DNA from: Rhodanobacter humi
GTDB taxonomy: Bacteria; Pseudomonadota; Gammaproteobacteria; Xanthomonadales; Rhodanobacteraceae
NCBI RefSeq assembly: GCF_041107455.1
Contig: NZ_JBGBPY010000001.1
Location: 4,023,705 to 4,087,704 of the forward strand
Direction of reading: 5' to 3'
Length of the DNA: 64,000 bases
In this document: piece after piece, positions 17,200-24,921 of the stretch
Layout of the letters: each line of letters begins with the position of its first letter
Numbering within the stretch: position 1 is the stretch's first letter
The notes under the pieces: generated by a model
What the model was told of the DNA's origin: nothing
Seen by the model: the letters and a program-made list of their open reading frames with translations, nothing else
Database searches by the model: none
Translations under genes and position numbers: made by a program

Positions 17200-18027
17200 T
17201 CAATGGCGCATGAAAACCGGCATGTCGATGCGCTCGAGCACGTCGCGCGTCGCGCCACCGAGCACCCATTCGCTGAAACGGGTGTGCCCGTAGGCTCCCA
17301 TGACCAGCATGTCGGCCCCCGCCTGTTTCGCTGCGTGCAGCAGCAGGGTTCCCACGGAATCCCCGGGCTTCGAAAGAAACATGGTCTCGCTGTGGATGCC
17401 GTGTCTGGCCAGGTACCCGGCGAGCCCGAACGGCGGCTTCCAGTCGTCCAGGCTGGCCGACAGCGGCTGTCCGCCATCGAGAATCGTCACCCTGCGGGCA
17501 CGGCGCAGCAGGGGAAGGACCGCGTGCGTCGCGCGAATGGCTTCGAGGGAGCCGTTCCAGGCGATGGCCATGCCATCCGGCAGGCTCTCCCCGACATGAC
17601 CTTCGGGCACGACGATGCACGGAAGCCCGGCACCAAGGACCATGCCGCCCACCGCGGACGCGGAACCCCAGGGCGTCTGCAGCGTCCGGCCGACGACCAG
17701 TGCGTCATGCCAGCTGCCCGCAAGATTCAGGGCACGGGGAACCTCTTCCTCCGCGACCTGCCAGGCCACCCTGGTCGCGCCGCACGCACGCGCAAAGGCC
17801 TCGAAGGACGGGCCGCTGGCGACGGCATCTTCCTCGAGCTGGCGCGTGACGTTGAGCAGATCGGCCATCAAATCCGGCGTGTCATAGGGAGACGACATCA
17901 GGCTGGGGACTGGGCACGCATGGATCCCCGTCACATGGCCGTCGAACGCCGCGGCCAGCCGGGCGGCGTAAGCCGCACTAGCCGGCCAGTCCTCGCAACT
18001 TTCGCAGTAGGCAAGCAGGTCGTGCAT
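17200..18027 (-). CDS. Universal stress protein, tandem domain
   Basis: 275 residues, two Usp repeats. The first (MHDLLAYCESCEDWPASAAYAARLA...) lacks the nucleotide loop; the second has MAIAWNGSLEAIRATHAVLPLL and VMGAYGHTRFSEWVLGGATRDVL. Start at 18027 has GAGG 6 bp upstream; upstream codons of the open frame are rejected because they read through the promoter region. Under the perfect FNR-type box at 18174. Confidence 0.9.
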   Translation of the reverse strand: MHDLLAYCESCEDWPASAAYAARLAAAFDGHVTGIHACPVPSLMSSPYDTPDLMADLLNVTRQLEEDAVASGPSFEAFARACGATRVAWQVAEEEVPRALNLAGSWHDALVVGRTLQTPWGSASAVGGMVLGAGLPCIVVPEGHVGESLPDGMAIAWNGSLEAIRATHAVLPLLRRARRVTILDGGQPLSASLDDWKPPFGLAGYLARHGIHSETMFLSKPGDSVGTLLLHAAKQAGADMLVMGAYGHTRFSEWVLGGATRDVLERIDMPVFMRH

Positions 18028-18173
18028 GGGAGCCTCGCTTCGAACCGGGAGTAGACGGGTGTTTCGCGTCGCGCGGCGATGCGTGCCGCTCACCGGCTGC
18101 CGCGCCAGGTTGCCGGCCCACCTCGCCGCGCGGCGGCTGAAGGACACGCTATGCCTCCATGCGGATGCCCTTG

Positions 18174-18187
18174 TTGATGGAAATCAA
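18174..18187. promoter_or_regulatory. FNR/ANR-type box, perfect, upstream of the 17200 USP
   Basis: TTGATGGAAATCAA. On the minus strand GCATAG lies about 30 bp from the centre (18150-18155), fitting a -41.5 class promoter for the tandem USP and the host-attachment gene behind it. The neighbouring plus strand has no gene to serve. The 302-bp gap 18028-18329 otherwise looks empty. Confidence 0.85.
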
Positions 18188-18329
18188 CATGAGCGAACGG
18201 GCAGGGAACCGCATTGCTCACGGGCGGAGTGGCGCTCCGGGAGCCGGCGCGCAGGCCATCCATTCCCGACGGCCCAGGATGCCCGGGCACGCCTCGGATG
18301 CGGGCTGGACCGGGCGTTGCGCAGTTGGC

Positions 18330-18983
18330 TCAGATCTCCTCCCGGTACCCCACGGATTGCGCGAACAGCACACGCTGCTCCTGCCGCAGCCCGAGCCGCA
18401 GCGCCAGCGCGTCCCGATCGCAGTTGTGGAACCAGGCGGCCAGTCCTTCGGCCGCGCAGTACAGGTAGACGTTGGCGGCGACCATGCCGGCATCGACGTA
18501 GTAGTAGGACTTCTGCGTCTCCGGGTCCTGCAGGCCAGGCTCCAGGAACCCGGTGGAGTGCGTCAGGCGATGGATGTCAGCCACGTAGATCAGATGCACG
18601 GGCATGTCGGGATTGGCGCTGCGTTGCCCCGGCGTCAGGGCGTATCCGCGCAGATCGCCGGTCGCCACCTGGACCAGCTCGTGCGCCGGCGCGTCGTAGC
18701 GGTAGGCACCATCGCGCATGGCGACATGGAGGTCGATTTCCTGCGAGTTGCTGGCCGAGGCCGCGGTACGCCCGGGCCGCCCGAACGGTCCCTCCGGGCG
18801 GTTCACGCCACAGGCGGCCCACAGCAGGTCCGCAAGGAGCTGCCGCGACAGAGGCTTGGCGCAGATCGTGCGGCAGGTGCGCCGCTGCTCCAGTGCCGCG
18901 GTGATGGAGACAGTGCAGGCACCGGAGGGAGCAGGCAGCTTGATCGTCTGCTGGACCGGCGGCGAATTCGGATAGGCAGCCAT
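18330..18983 (-). CDS. Nitroreductase-family protein (SagB-like)
   Basis: 217-residue FMN-dependent nitroreductase-fold protein. Landmarks: ALEQRRTCRTICAKPLSRQLLADLLWAACGVNR (RRT/S-x-R FMN phosphate-binding start), the central SYYYVDAGMVAANVYLYCAAEGLAAWF helix, and the RLGLRQEQRVLFAQSVGYRE end. Family members use NAD(P)H to reduce varied substrates or carry out peptide dehydrogenation; the substrate is unknown here. Start at 18983 with GGAGA 8 bp upstream. Likely co-transcribed after the BON protein gene (111 bp gap). Confidence 0.85.
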   Translation of the reverse strand: MAAYPNSPPVQQTIKLPAPSGACTVSITAALEQRRTCRTICAKPLSRQLLADLLWAACGVNRPEGPFGRPGRTAASASNSQEIDLHVAMRDGAYRYDAPAHELVQVATGDLRGYALTPGQRSANPDMPVHLIYVADIHRLTHSTGFLEPGLQDPETQKSYYYVDAGMVAANVYLYCAAEGLAAWFHNCDRDALALRLGLRQEQRVLFAQSVGYREEI

Positions 18984-19094
18984 GATCCGTTTCTCCCGTG
19001 GCAGGTGAGGCGCAGGGTTCGCGGGTTGGTCCAATGCGCCGGCTGGCGAAGCTGAAGTGGTCACGCCGCTTTCTGCATGCCGACGCCGGAACCC

Positions 19095-19745
19095 TCAGTG
19101 GAAGATCAGGTTGTCCTCGACCACGCGGACGCCCGGGGCCGACCAGACGGCCCGCTCCACCGCCTGCATCTCGCTCCAGTTGTCGACGTGCCCATCGATG
19201 CGAACCGTGCCATCGGCCCGTACGTCCACGTGCACGGCTCCCGCCTCGATCTCCGCGTGCCGTTTCAGCGCTTCCTGGATGCGCTGCTTCAAGTCGCGTG
19301 CCTGCACTTCCGTGGGCAGCTTGATGTTGTTCGTGACGCCCGTGACGCCACCGAGCTTGCGCACCTCGTTTTCGGCAGCACGGCGCTGGAAGTTCCAGTT
19401 CACGCTGCCGGACAGGGTGACCCAGCCGCGGGATACCTGCACGCGGAGGTCGCGGCTGGGGATCGTCGTGTTCCATGCGAGGATGCTCAGAGCCCGCTGC
19501 GCGATCTCGTCGTCGTTCTGCTTCTTGTCGCTGGCCAGGCGGACCTCGATCTCCTGGGCGATGCCCCTGACGCCCCTTACCCGCCAGGCCGCACGCTCCG
19601 CCGCCGTCTTCTGTACATAGTCGGCGACATGCCCGCTGAGGGTAACGACGCCGTCCTCCGCCGCTACGCCGATGTCGGCGGCATCGATGCTCGGCTCGAA
19701 TTCCAGTTCGTCGATGACGAGCTGGCGCAGTTCTTTGTCGGTCAT
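19095..19745 (-). CDS. Triple-BON-domain protein
   Basis: 216 residues containing three BON repeats (about 3-70, 78-145, 150-216), each with the D/H-x-x-G-x-V-x-L-x-G-x-V pattern: VVTLSGHVADYV, WVTLSGSVNWNF, TVRIDGHVDNWS. BON domains bind phospholipid or surfaces in osmotic-shock protein OsmY and secretin-associated proteins. No signal peptide is seen, so it may be cytoplasmic, as in stress loci of other Proteobacteria. Start at 19745 (MTDKELRQ) gives the usual N-terminus. FNR-type box 53 bp upstream. Confidence 0.9.
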   Translation of the reverse strand: MTDKELRQLVIDELEFEPSIDAADIGVAAEDGVVTLSGHVADYVQKTAAERAAWRVRGVRGIAQEIEVRLASDKKQNDDEIAQRALSILAWNTTIPSRDLRVQVSRGWVTLSGSVNWNFQRRAAENEVRKLGGVTGVTNNIKLPTEVQARDLKQRIQEALKRHAEIEAGAVHVDVRADGTVRIDGHVDNWSEMQAVERAVWSAPGVRVVEDNLIFH

Positions 19746-19797
19746 GGGCGTTCTCCATCCAGGGGAACCCATTCCACAGGAGGCAACGGCCCGGCCA

Positions 19798-19811
19798 TTG
19801 ATCCGCATCAA
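19798..19811. promoter_or_regulatory. FNR/ANR-type box, perfect, upstream of the BON gene
   Basis: TTGATCCGCATCAA, perfect consensus, 53 bp before the BON-protein start and just after the 3' end of the Mg-ATPase gene. TGGAAT on the minus strand is near the expected -10 position. Confidence 0.82.
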
Positions 19812-19826
19812 CAAAACCGCGGAAAG

Positions 19827-22394
19827 CTATGGAGGCATGTACCGGCCCGGTGCCTGCCCGGCGGCATCATCCCTGAAGAAGCGGCGCTTCACGAGTTCCA
19901 CCAGCAGCAGGTAGGTGATGGTGGCGACGGCGAGGAACGCGAAAAACACCGGGGGCACGGGAACGAATCCGAAATCGGTACCGAGGGGCGTGAAGGGCAG
20001 CGCGATGCCGGCGATCACCACGGCGAGCACACTCGCGACCAGCGTCTTGCTGGGACGGCTGCGCAAGGGGTTTCCCGTTGTGCGTATCACGAACAGCACA
20101 AGTGCCTGCGTAGCCAGCGACTCGATGAACCAGCCGGTATGAAACTCGGCTTCGGATGCGTGCAGCAAGGCGAGCAGCATGTAGAAGGTGAGAAAATCGT
20201 ACAGGGAGCTGATCGGCCCTACCCCCAGCATGAAGCGCCGAATCAGGCGGATGTCCCAGCGACGCGGCGCCTGCAGCTGAGAGGCATCCACGTTGTCGCC
20301 CGGAATGGTGATCTGCGCGATGTCGTACATGAAATTGTTGAGCAGGATCTGGGTCGGCAGCATCGGCAGGAACGGAAGCACGAGGGATGCTGCCGCCATG
20401 CTGAGCATGTTGCCGAAGTTGGAACTGGTGCCCATCAGCAAATACTTGGTGACATTGGCAAACGCGCGACGCCCTTCGATCACGCCGGCGTGCAAGGCAC
20501 CCAGATCGCGCTGGCCGAGTACGATGTCGGCCGCTTCGCGCGCCACGTCCACCGCATTTGCCACCGAAATACCCACATCGGCCGCGTGCAGCGAAGGCGC
20601 GTCGTTGATGCCGTCGCCGAGAAAGCCCACTACGTAACGGCGGTTCTTCAGCGCCAGCACGATCCGGTGCTTCTGGGCCGGATTGAGTCGCGCGAAGACG
20701 CTTGCACGCTCGGCCACTATGCCCAGGGCGTCCTGGTCAAGCTGCTCCACCTGGGTACCGGTAACGACCTCGCGCGTGTCCAGTCCAACCTGTTCGCAGA
20801 CATGGCGGACGACAAATTCGTTGTCGCCGGAGAGAATCTTCACCGCGATGCCGTCGCGCACCAGCGCGCGCAGGGAATCAGCCGCGTCGGGGAGCACCGG
20901 ATCAGCGAACACGATGAATCCGGCGAGAACCAGGTCGTCCTCGTCGGCTGTCGTGTAGCGGGATTTCCGATCCACGCTGCGGTAGGCCACCGCCAGCACG
21001 CGCATGCCCTGCCTGGCATAGGAGTCGCAGATGCGGGCAATGTCTTTCAGCTCGTCGCCGCCGAGCTTGTGGTTGGAGCCATCCACTTCGCACGATGCGC
21101 ACCGCGGGATCACGAATTCCGGCGCTCCCTTCGAAACCAGCAGGATCTCGTCCCCGTGTTCGGCGACCACGCTCAAGCGGCGCCGCTCGAAATCGAAGGG
21201 AATCTCGTCGAGCTTGCGGAAACCCTCTTGCGCGGATGCGCAATCGCGCAGGATGGCCTCGTCCAGCGGGCTGCGTATGCCCGTCTGGAGCGAACTGTTC
21301 AGATGCGCCAGGCCCTCCGTTCGCGGCGATGGCTTGCCGAGCGGATCGACAGCTTCGAAAACCTCGGTTTCGTTGCGCGTGAGCGTACCGGTCTTGTCGC
21401 TGAGCAGCACGGTCATGCTGCCGAAGTCCTCGATCGCCGCGAGGTGCTTGACCACCACGCGGTGGCGGGACATGCGCATCGCGCCGCGGGCCAGCGTGAC
21501 CGTGGTGATCATCGGCATGAACTCGGGGGTCAGCCCGACCGCCAGTGCCAGCGCGAACAGCAAGGTTTCCAGCAGCGGGCGGTGAAACACGATGCCGGCA
21601 AGCAGCACCACCAGCACCAGTCCGAAGACGGTACGCATGATCAGGCGTGCAAAGCCGGCCAATCCGCGTTCGAATTCGGTGGGAGGTGGACGCTCGGACA
21701 GGCGCGCAGCCACGTCGCCGAAGGCGGTATCGCTGCCGGTCGCCAGCACGATGGCCGTGGCGGTGCCGGCGGCTACCGAGGTGCCGAGGAACACCAGGTG
21801 TTGCGCGTCGGCGCCCGTCGACCCGTGCGGCTCCTCGCAGGCGTCCTTTTCCGCCGGTGCGGATTCGCCGGTCAGAGCCGACTGCTGGACGTGCAACTCG
21901 CGGGCCTCCAGCAATCGTGCATCCGCAGGTACGCGGTCACCAGCCATGAGACGGATTACGTCACCGGGCACCAGTTCGCGCCTCGGCACATCGCACCAGA
22001 TTCCGTCGCGAAGAACCCGAGCGATGGGAGCAATCTCTTGCCGCAACCGTTCCGCCGCCAGCTTCGATCGATAGCTGAGTGTGTAGTTGAGCGTGATGCT
22101 CATCAGCACGATCGCCACGATGATCGCCGCGCCAGCGCGATCACCGAGAAATCCCGAGACCGCGGCCGCCGCCAGCAGCATCAGGACCAGCGGATTTCCG
22201 AACAGCTCGACCAGGGCAGCGAAATGGCCGGCGCGTTCATTGCCATCGGCCTCGTTGGGTCCGTGCGCGGCCAGGCGACGCAAGGCTTCGGCCTGGGGCA
22301 ATCCATCCCGGGTGCTGCCGAGCCGATCGAACAGGCGCGCCTGCGGAACCAGGGCGGGATCGGTCGCGGCGGATGTGTGCGAAACATCATTCAT
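19827..22394 (-). CDS. mgtA: Magnesium-importing P-type ATPase (MgtA type)
   Basis: 855-residue P3B-type ATPase. Seen: N-terminal cytosolic start, TM pair, actuator loop ALTGESAPAEK, TM4 region AVGLTPEFMPMITTVTLARGAMRM (the MgtA/MgtB TPEMLPMI-type motif), phosphorylation site LLSDKTGTLTRNE, nucleotide domain KGAPEFVIPRC, hinge GFLGDGINDAPSLHAADVGISV, and C-terminal helices with NNFMYDIAQITIPGDNVD. Imports Mg2+ down its gradient using ATP. Unlike enterobacterial mgtA no Mg-sensing leader is visible. The FNR-type box at 22475 lies 81 bp upstream, shared with divergent hsp20; activation toward mgtA is less sure because no -10 is obvious on that side. Confidence 0.93.
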   Translation of the reverse strand: MNDVSHTSAATDPALVPQARLFDRLGSTRDGLPQAEALRRLAAHGPNEADGNERAGHFAALVELFGNPLVLMLLAAAAVSGFLGDRAGAAIIVAIVLMSITLNYTLSYRSKLAAERLRQEIAPIARVLRDGIWCDVPRRELVPGDVIRLMAGDRVPADARLLEARELHVQQSALTGESAPAEKDACEEPHGSTGADAQHLVFLGTSVAAGTATAIVLATGSDTAFGDVAARLSERPPPTEFERGLAGFARLIMRTVFGLVLVVLLAGIVFHRPLLETLLFALALAVGLTPEFMPMITTVTLARGAMRMSRHRVVVKHLAAIEDFGSMTVLLSDKTGTLTRNETEVFEAVDPLGKPSPRTEGLAHLNSSLQTGIRSPLDEAILRDCASAQEGFRKLDEIPFDFERRRLSVVAEHGDEILLVSKGAPEFVIPRCASCEVDGSNHKLGGDELKDIARICDSYARQGMRVLAVAYRSVDRKSRYTTADEDDLVLAGFIVFADPVLPDAADSLRALVRDGIAVKILSGDNEFVVRHVCEQVGLDTREVVTGTQVEQLDQDALGIVAERASVFARLNPAQKHRIVLALKNRRYVVGFLGDGINDAPSLHAADVGISVANAVDVAREAADIVLGQRDLGALHAGVIEGRRAFANVTKYLLMGTSSNFGNMLSMAAASLVLPFLPMLPTQILLNNFMYDIAQITIPGDNVDASQLQAPRRWDIRLIRRFMLGVGPISSLYDFLTFYMLLALLHASEAEFHTGWFIESLATQALVLFVIRTTGNPLRSRPSKTLVASVLAVVIAGIALPFTPLGTDFGFVPVPPVFFAFLAVATITYLLLVELVKRRFFRDDAAGQAPGRYMPP

Positions 22395-22474
22395 GGTCAG
22401 GTGGAACCATGCCGCGGAAGCGCACGAGCATGTTGACCCCGGTCAAGACGAAGCGGCGGCGATGCGAAGTGCAG

Positions 22475-22488
22475 TTGACATGCGTCAA
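22475..22488. promoter_or_regulatory. FNR/ANR-type box (mgtA / hsp20 divergent region)
   Basis: TTGACATGCGTCAA, an inverted repeat with one change in each half-site. On the plus strand TAGCGT (22510-22515) lies about 31 bp after the centre and fits an activated promoter for hsp20. Confidence 0.7.
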
Positions 22489-22560
22489 CAGGGGGCGTGA
22501 ATACCGACGTAGCGTATCGATGCGCTCCCACGCGCGTGTTCGAAACTCGAGGAGTTCCCC

Positions 22561-23004
22561 ATGACTGCCATCACACGCTTCATTCCGTTCCGGAGCCCCG
22601 CAAGGTTCGAGACGTCGGCATCGCTCGACGATCTGCTGCGCAATTTCGGCCTCGGCCCGTTGTGGAACCAGCCCGAATTCACCGTCGACATGCGGGTGGA
22701 CATCACCGAAGGCGAGGACGCCTTCCACCTGCGTGCCGATATTCCCGGCCTGGACAAGGACGACATCGACGTGTCCGTGGAAGGAAACCACGTCGCGATC
22801 AGCGCGGAAACGAAGCGCGAGAAGGAAAGGAAGGGCGAAAAGGAGCTCGTCGTCGAAAGGTCGTGGGAAAAGGCCTACCGGGCCTTCACGCTGCCTGCAG
22901 AAATCGACGGGAGCCGCACCGAGGCGCGCTACGACAAGGGCGTGCTCTCGCTGACACTGCCCAAGAAGGCGAACGGAAGCGCGCGCAAGATCGCCGTGGG
23001 CTGA
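22561..23004 (+). CDS. Small heat shock protein, Hsp20/alpha-crystallin family
   Basis: 147 residues with the alpha-crystallin domain (about 42-140): VDITEGEDAFHLRADIPGLDKDDIDVSVEGNHVAIS, and the A-x-x-x-n-GVL-type motif KGVLSLTLPK. The C-terminal I-x-I/V anchor appears as KIAV at the very end. ATP-independent holdase in the cytoplasm. GAGGAG precedes the ATG. First gene of a run with the USP, alcohol dehydrogenase and DNA polymerase X genes. Confidence 0.95.
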   Translation: MTAITRFIPFRSPARFETSASLDDLLRNFGLGPLWNQPEFTVDMRVDITEGEDAFHLRADIPGLDKDDIDVSVEGNHVAISAETKREKERKGEKELVVERSWEKAYRAFTLPAEIDGSRTEARYDKGVLSLTLPKKANGSARKIAVG

Positions 23005-23064
23005 GCCGGGTCGGGACCTCGGGCTGCCGTCGAAACCCGCGTCCCCTTTGGTGGAAGTACCTCC

Positions 23065-23889
23065 ATGAAAGACATCCTCATCCACGCCAGGGATTACCGG
23101 GATCACACGCCGGCGAGCCTGTTCGGCGTGCGACTCGCGGCAACGCTGGGAGCATCGGTCACCGCGGTCTACACCTGCCCGCATCCCATGCACTACATAC
23201 CGGGCTTTGACCCGCCGATGACGACGGCGTACGTGGAAAGCGCACTCGAACTCGTGAAGGAGGCGGTCCAGGCCCGGTCGTCGCTCCAGGCATGGGCGGC
23301 ATCGCTGGGCGCCCCACAGTTCGACTGGGTTGTTGCGCAAGGGAGGACTTCCGATGCGCTGTTGCAGGCGATCACGCGGCACGATCTGCTGGTGCTCGAC
23401 CATCCCTTGAATGACCGGGACTCGCCGTGGGACCTGCCGGACCTGATCCTCAAGTCGGGCATGCCGTGCATCGTCCTGCCCCGCGAGGAAATCCTGCCCG
23501 ACCGGCAGATTCGGCGCGTGGCGGTTGCCTGGAACAGCTCGCCCGAGGCGATGCGGGCGATCCATGCGGCACAACCCCTGTTGCGGGGCAAGGAAGTCCT
23601 GCTGTTGTGGGGGGCGGCGGAGCGCGACACCGGCTACGGCGTGGAATGGGATCCGCCCTTCAGCATCTCCCAATACCTGCAGCGTCATGGCATCGAGGCC
23701 GAGGAACGCACGATCACCGCCGGGCACGACGATGTGGGCACGGTGTTGCTGGACGCATCGATGAAGTTCGGCGCCGACCTGCTCGTGATGGGCGCCTACG
23801 GACGCAACCGCTTCAGCGAGTGGTGGCTGGGCGGCGCCACGCGGCATGTGCTGGCGTGGGCGGACATTCCAGTGCTGTTCCGGCACTGA
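23065..23889 (+). CDS. Universal stress protein, tandem domain
   Basis: 274 residues: MKDILIHARDYRDHTPASLF opens the first, loop-less Usp repeat; the second has VAVAWNSSPEAMRAIHAAQPLL and VMGAYGRNRFSEWWLGGATRHVL. Closely resembles the tandem USP at 17200 in the FSEWxLGGATR loop, suggesting duplication within the locus. 60 bp after hsp20, GGAAG upstream of the ATG. Confidence 0.92.
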   Translation: MKDILIHARDYRDHTPASLFGVRLAATLGASVTAVYTCPHPMHYIPGFDPPMTTAYVESALELVKEAVQARSSLQAWAASLGAPQFDWVVAQGRTSDALLQAITRHDLLVLDHPLNDRDSPWDLPDLILKSGMPCIVLPREEILPDRQIRRVAVAWNSSPEAMRAIHAAQPLLRGKEVLLLWGAAERDTGYGVEWDPPFSISQYLQRHGIEAEERTITAGHDDVGTVLLDASMKFGADLLVMGAYGRNRFSEWWLGGATRHVLAWADIPVLFRH

Positions 23890-23916
23890 CGCCAGCGCGA
23901 ACAGAGGCGGCAACCC

Positions 23917-24900
23917 ATGCGCGCGATGGTGCTGGAAGCGGTCGGTGCGCCGCTGGTACTGAAGACGCTGGCGACGCCCGCCGTGCGGCGGGACGAAGTG
24001 CTGCTGCGCGTCGAAGCCTGCGGCGTTTGCCGCACCGATTTGCATGTCGTGTCCGGGGAGCTGCCGCGGATTCGGCCACCACTCATACCGGGACATGAGA
24101 TCGTCGGCATCGTGGAGGCGGTGGGCGAGGAGGTCGGCACGCTCGCGCCGGGGGCGCGGGTGGGCGTGCCGTGGCTCGGCGGCAGCTGCGGCGAATGCGC
24201 TTACTGCAAGGCGGATCGCGAGAATCTTTGCGATCATCCCGAGTTCACCGGGTACACCCGTCCCGGGGGCTTTGCCAGCCATGTGACGGCGCGTGCGGCG
24301 TACTGCGTCCGCTTGCGCGACGGTGCCGACGCCGTGGCCACCGCGCCGCTGCTGTGCGCGGGCCTGATCGGCTGGCGTTGCCTGCAGCGCTGCGGCGACG
24401 GGCGGCGCATCGGACTGTACGGCTTCGGCGCCGCCGCGCACATCATCACGCAGGTGGCGATCCGGCAGGGGCGCGAGGTGTACGCCTTCACCCGACCGGG
24501 TGACTCGATCGCGCAGTCGTTCGCCCGCTCGCTGGGTGCCGCATGGGCGGGCGATTCGGATGCGCCGCCGCCCCAGCAGCTGGATGCGGCGATCCTCTTC
24601 GCGCCGGTCGGCGCCCTCGTCCCGATGGCGCTGAGGGCGGTCCGGAAGGGCGGGCGCGTGGTGTGCGGCGGCATCCACATGTCCGACATCCCGGCCTTTC
24701 CGTACCGCCTGCTGTGGGAGGAACGCGAGATCGTTTCGGTCGCGAATCTCACCCGCCGCGACGCACACGACTTCCTTGCGCTGGCGGCAACCATCGATAT
24801 CCGCACCGCGGCACGGCCCTATCCGCTGGAGCAGGCGAACCGGGCGCTGGCGGACCTGCGCGAGGGCCGGCTCAGTGGCGCGGCGGTGCTGGTTCCCTAA
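23917..24900 (+). CDS. Zinc-dependent alcohol dehydrogenase (AdhP-like)
   Basis: 327-residue MDR dehydrogenase. Catalytic zinc: ACGVCRTDLHVVSGEL (Cys) and GHEIVGIVEAVGEEV (His-Glu). Structural zinc: GGSCGECAYCKADRENLC (four Cys). Rossmann loop GLYGFGAAAHIITQVA departs from the usual GxGxxG by the GFGAAA form. Family members interconvert ethanol and acetaldehyde. 27 bp after the USP stop, so operonic with hsp20-usp. Distinct in sequence from the dehydrogenase at 15460. Confidence 0.92.
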   Translation: MRAMVLEAVGAPLVLKTLATPAVRRDEVLLRVEACGVCRTDLHVVSGELPRIRPPLIPGHEIVGIVEAVGEEVGTLAPGARVGVPWLGGSCGECAYCKADRENLCDHPEFTGYTRPGGFASHVTARAAYCVRLRDGADAVATAPLLCAGLIGWRCLQRCGDGRRIGLYGFGAAAHIITQVAIRQGREVYAFTRPGDSIAQSFARSLGAAWAGDSDAPPPQQLDAAILFAPVGALVPMALRAVRKGGRVVCGGIHMSDIPAFPYRLLWEEREIVSVANLTRRDAHDFLALAATIDIRTAARPYPLEQANRALADLREGRLSGAAVLVP

Positions 24901-24921
24901 TCACCGGGCGGAGACACGGAC

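Noticed and set aside
19077..22436. 1,119-codon plus-strand open frame opposite the Mg-ATPase gene
   Set aside because: Mirror of a well-conserved ATPase on the minus strand; its His/Gln/Arg-rich translation has no domain. Long antisense frames are common at this GC.
22387..24768. 793-codon minus-strand open frame
   Set aside because: Runs antisense through hsp20, a USP and an alcohol dehydrogenase, all with clear family motifs; no domain in the translation.
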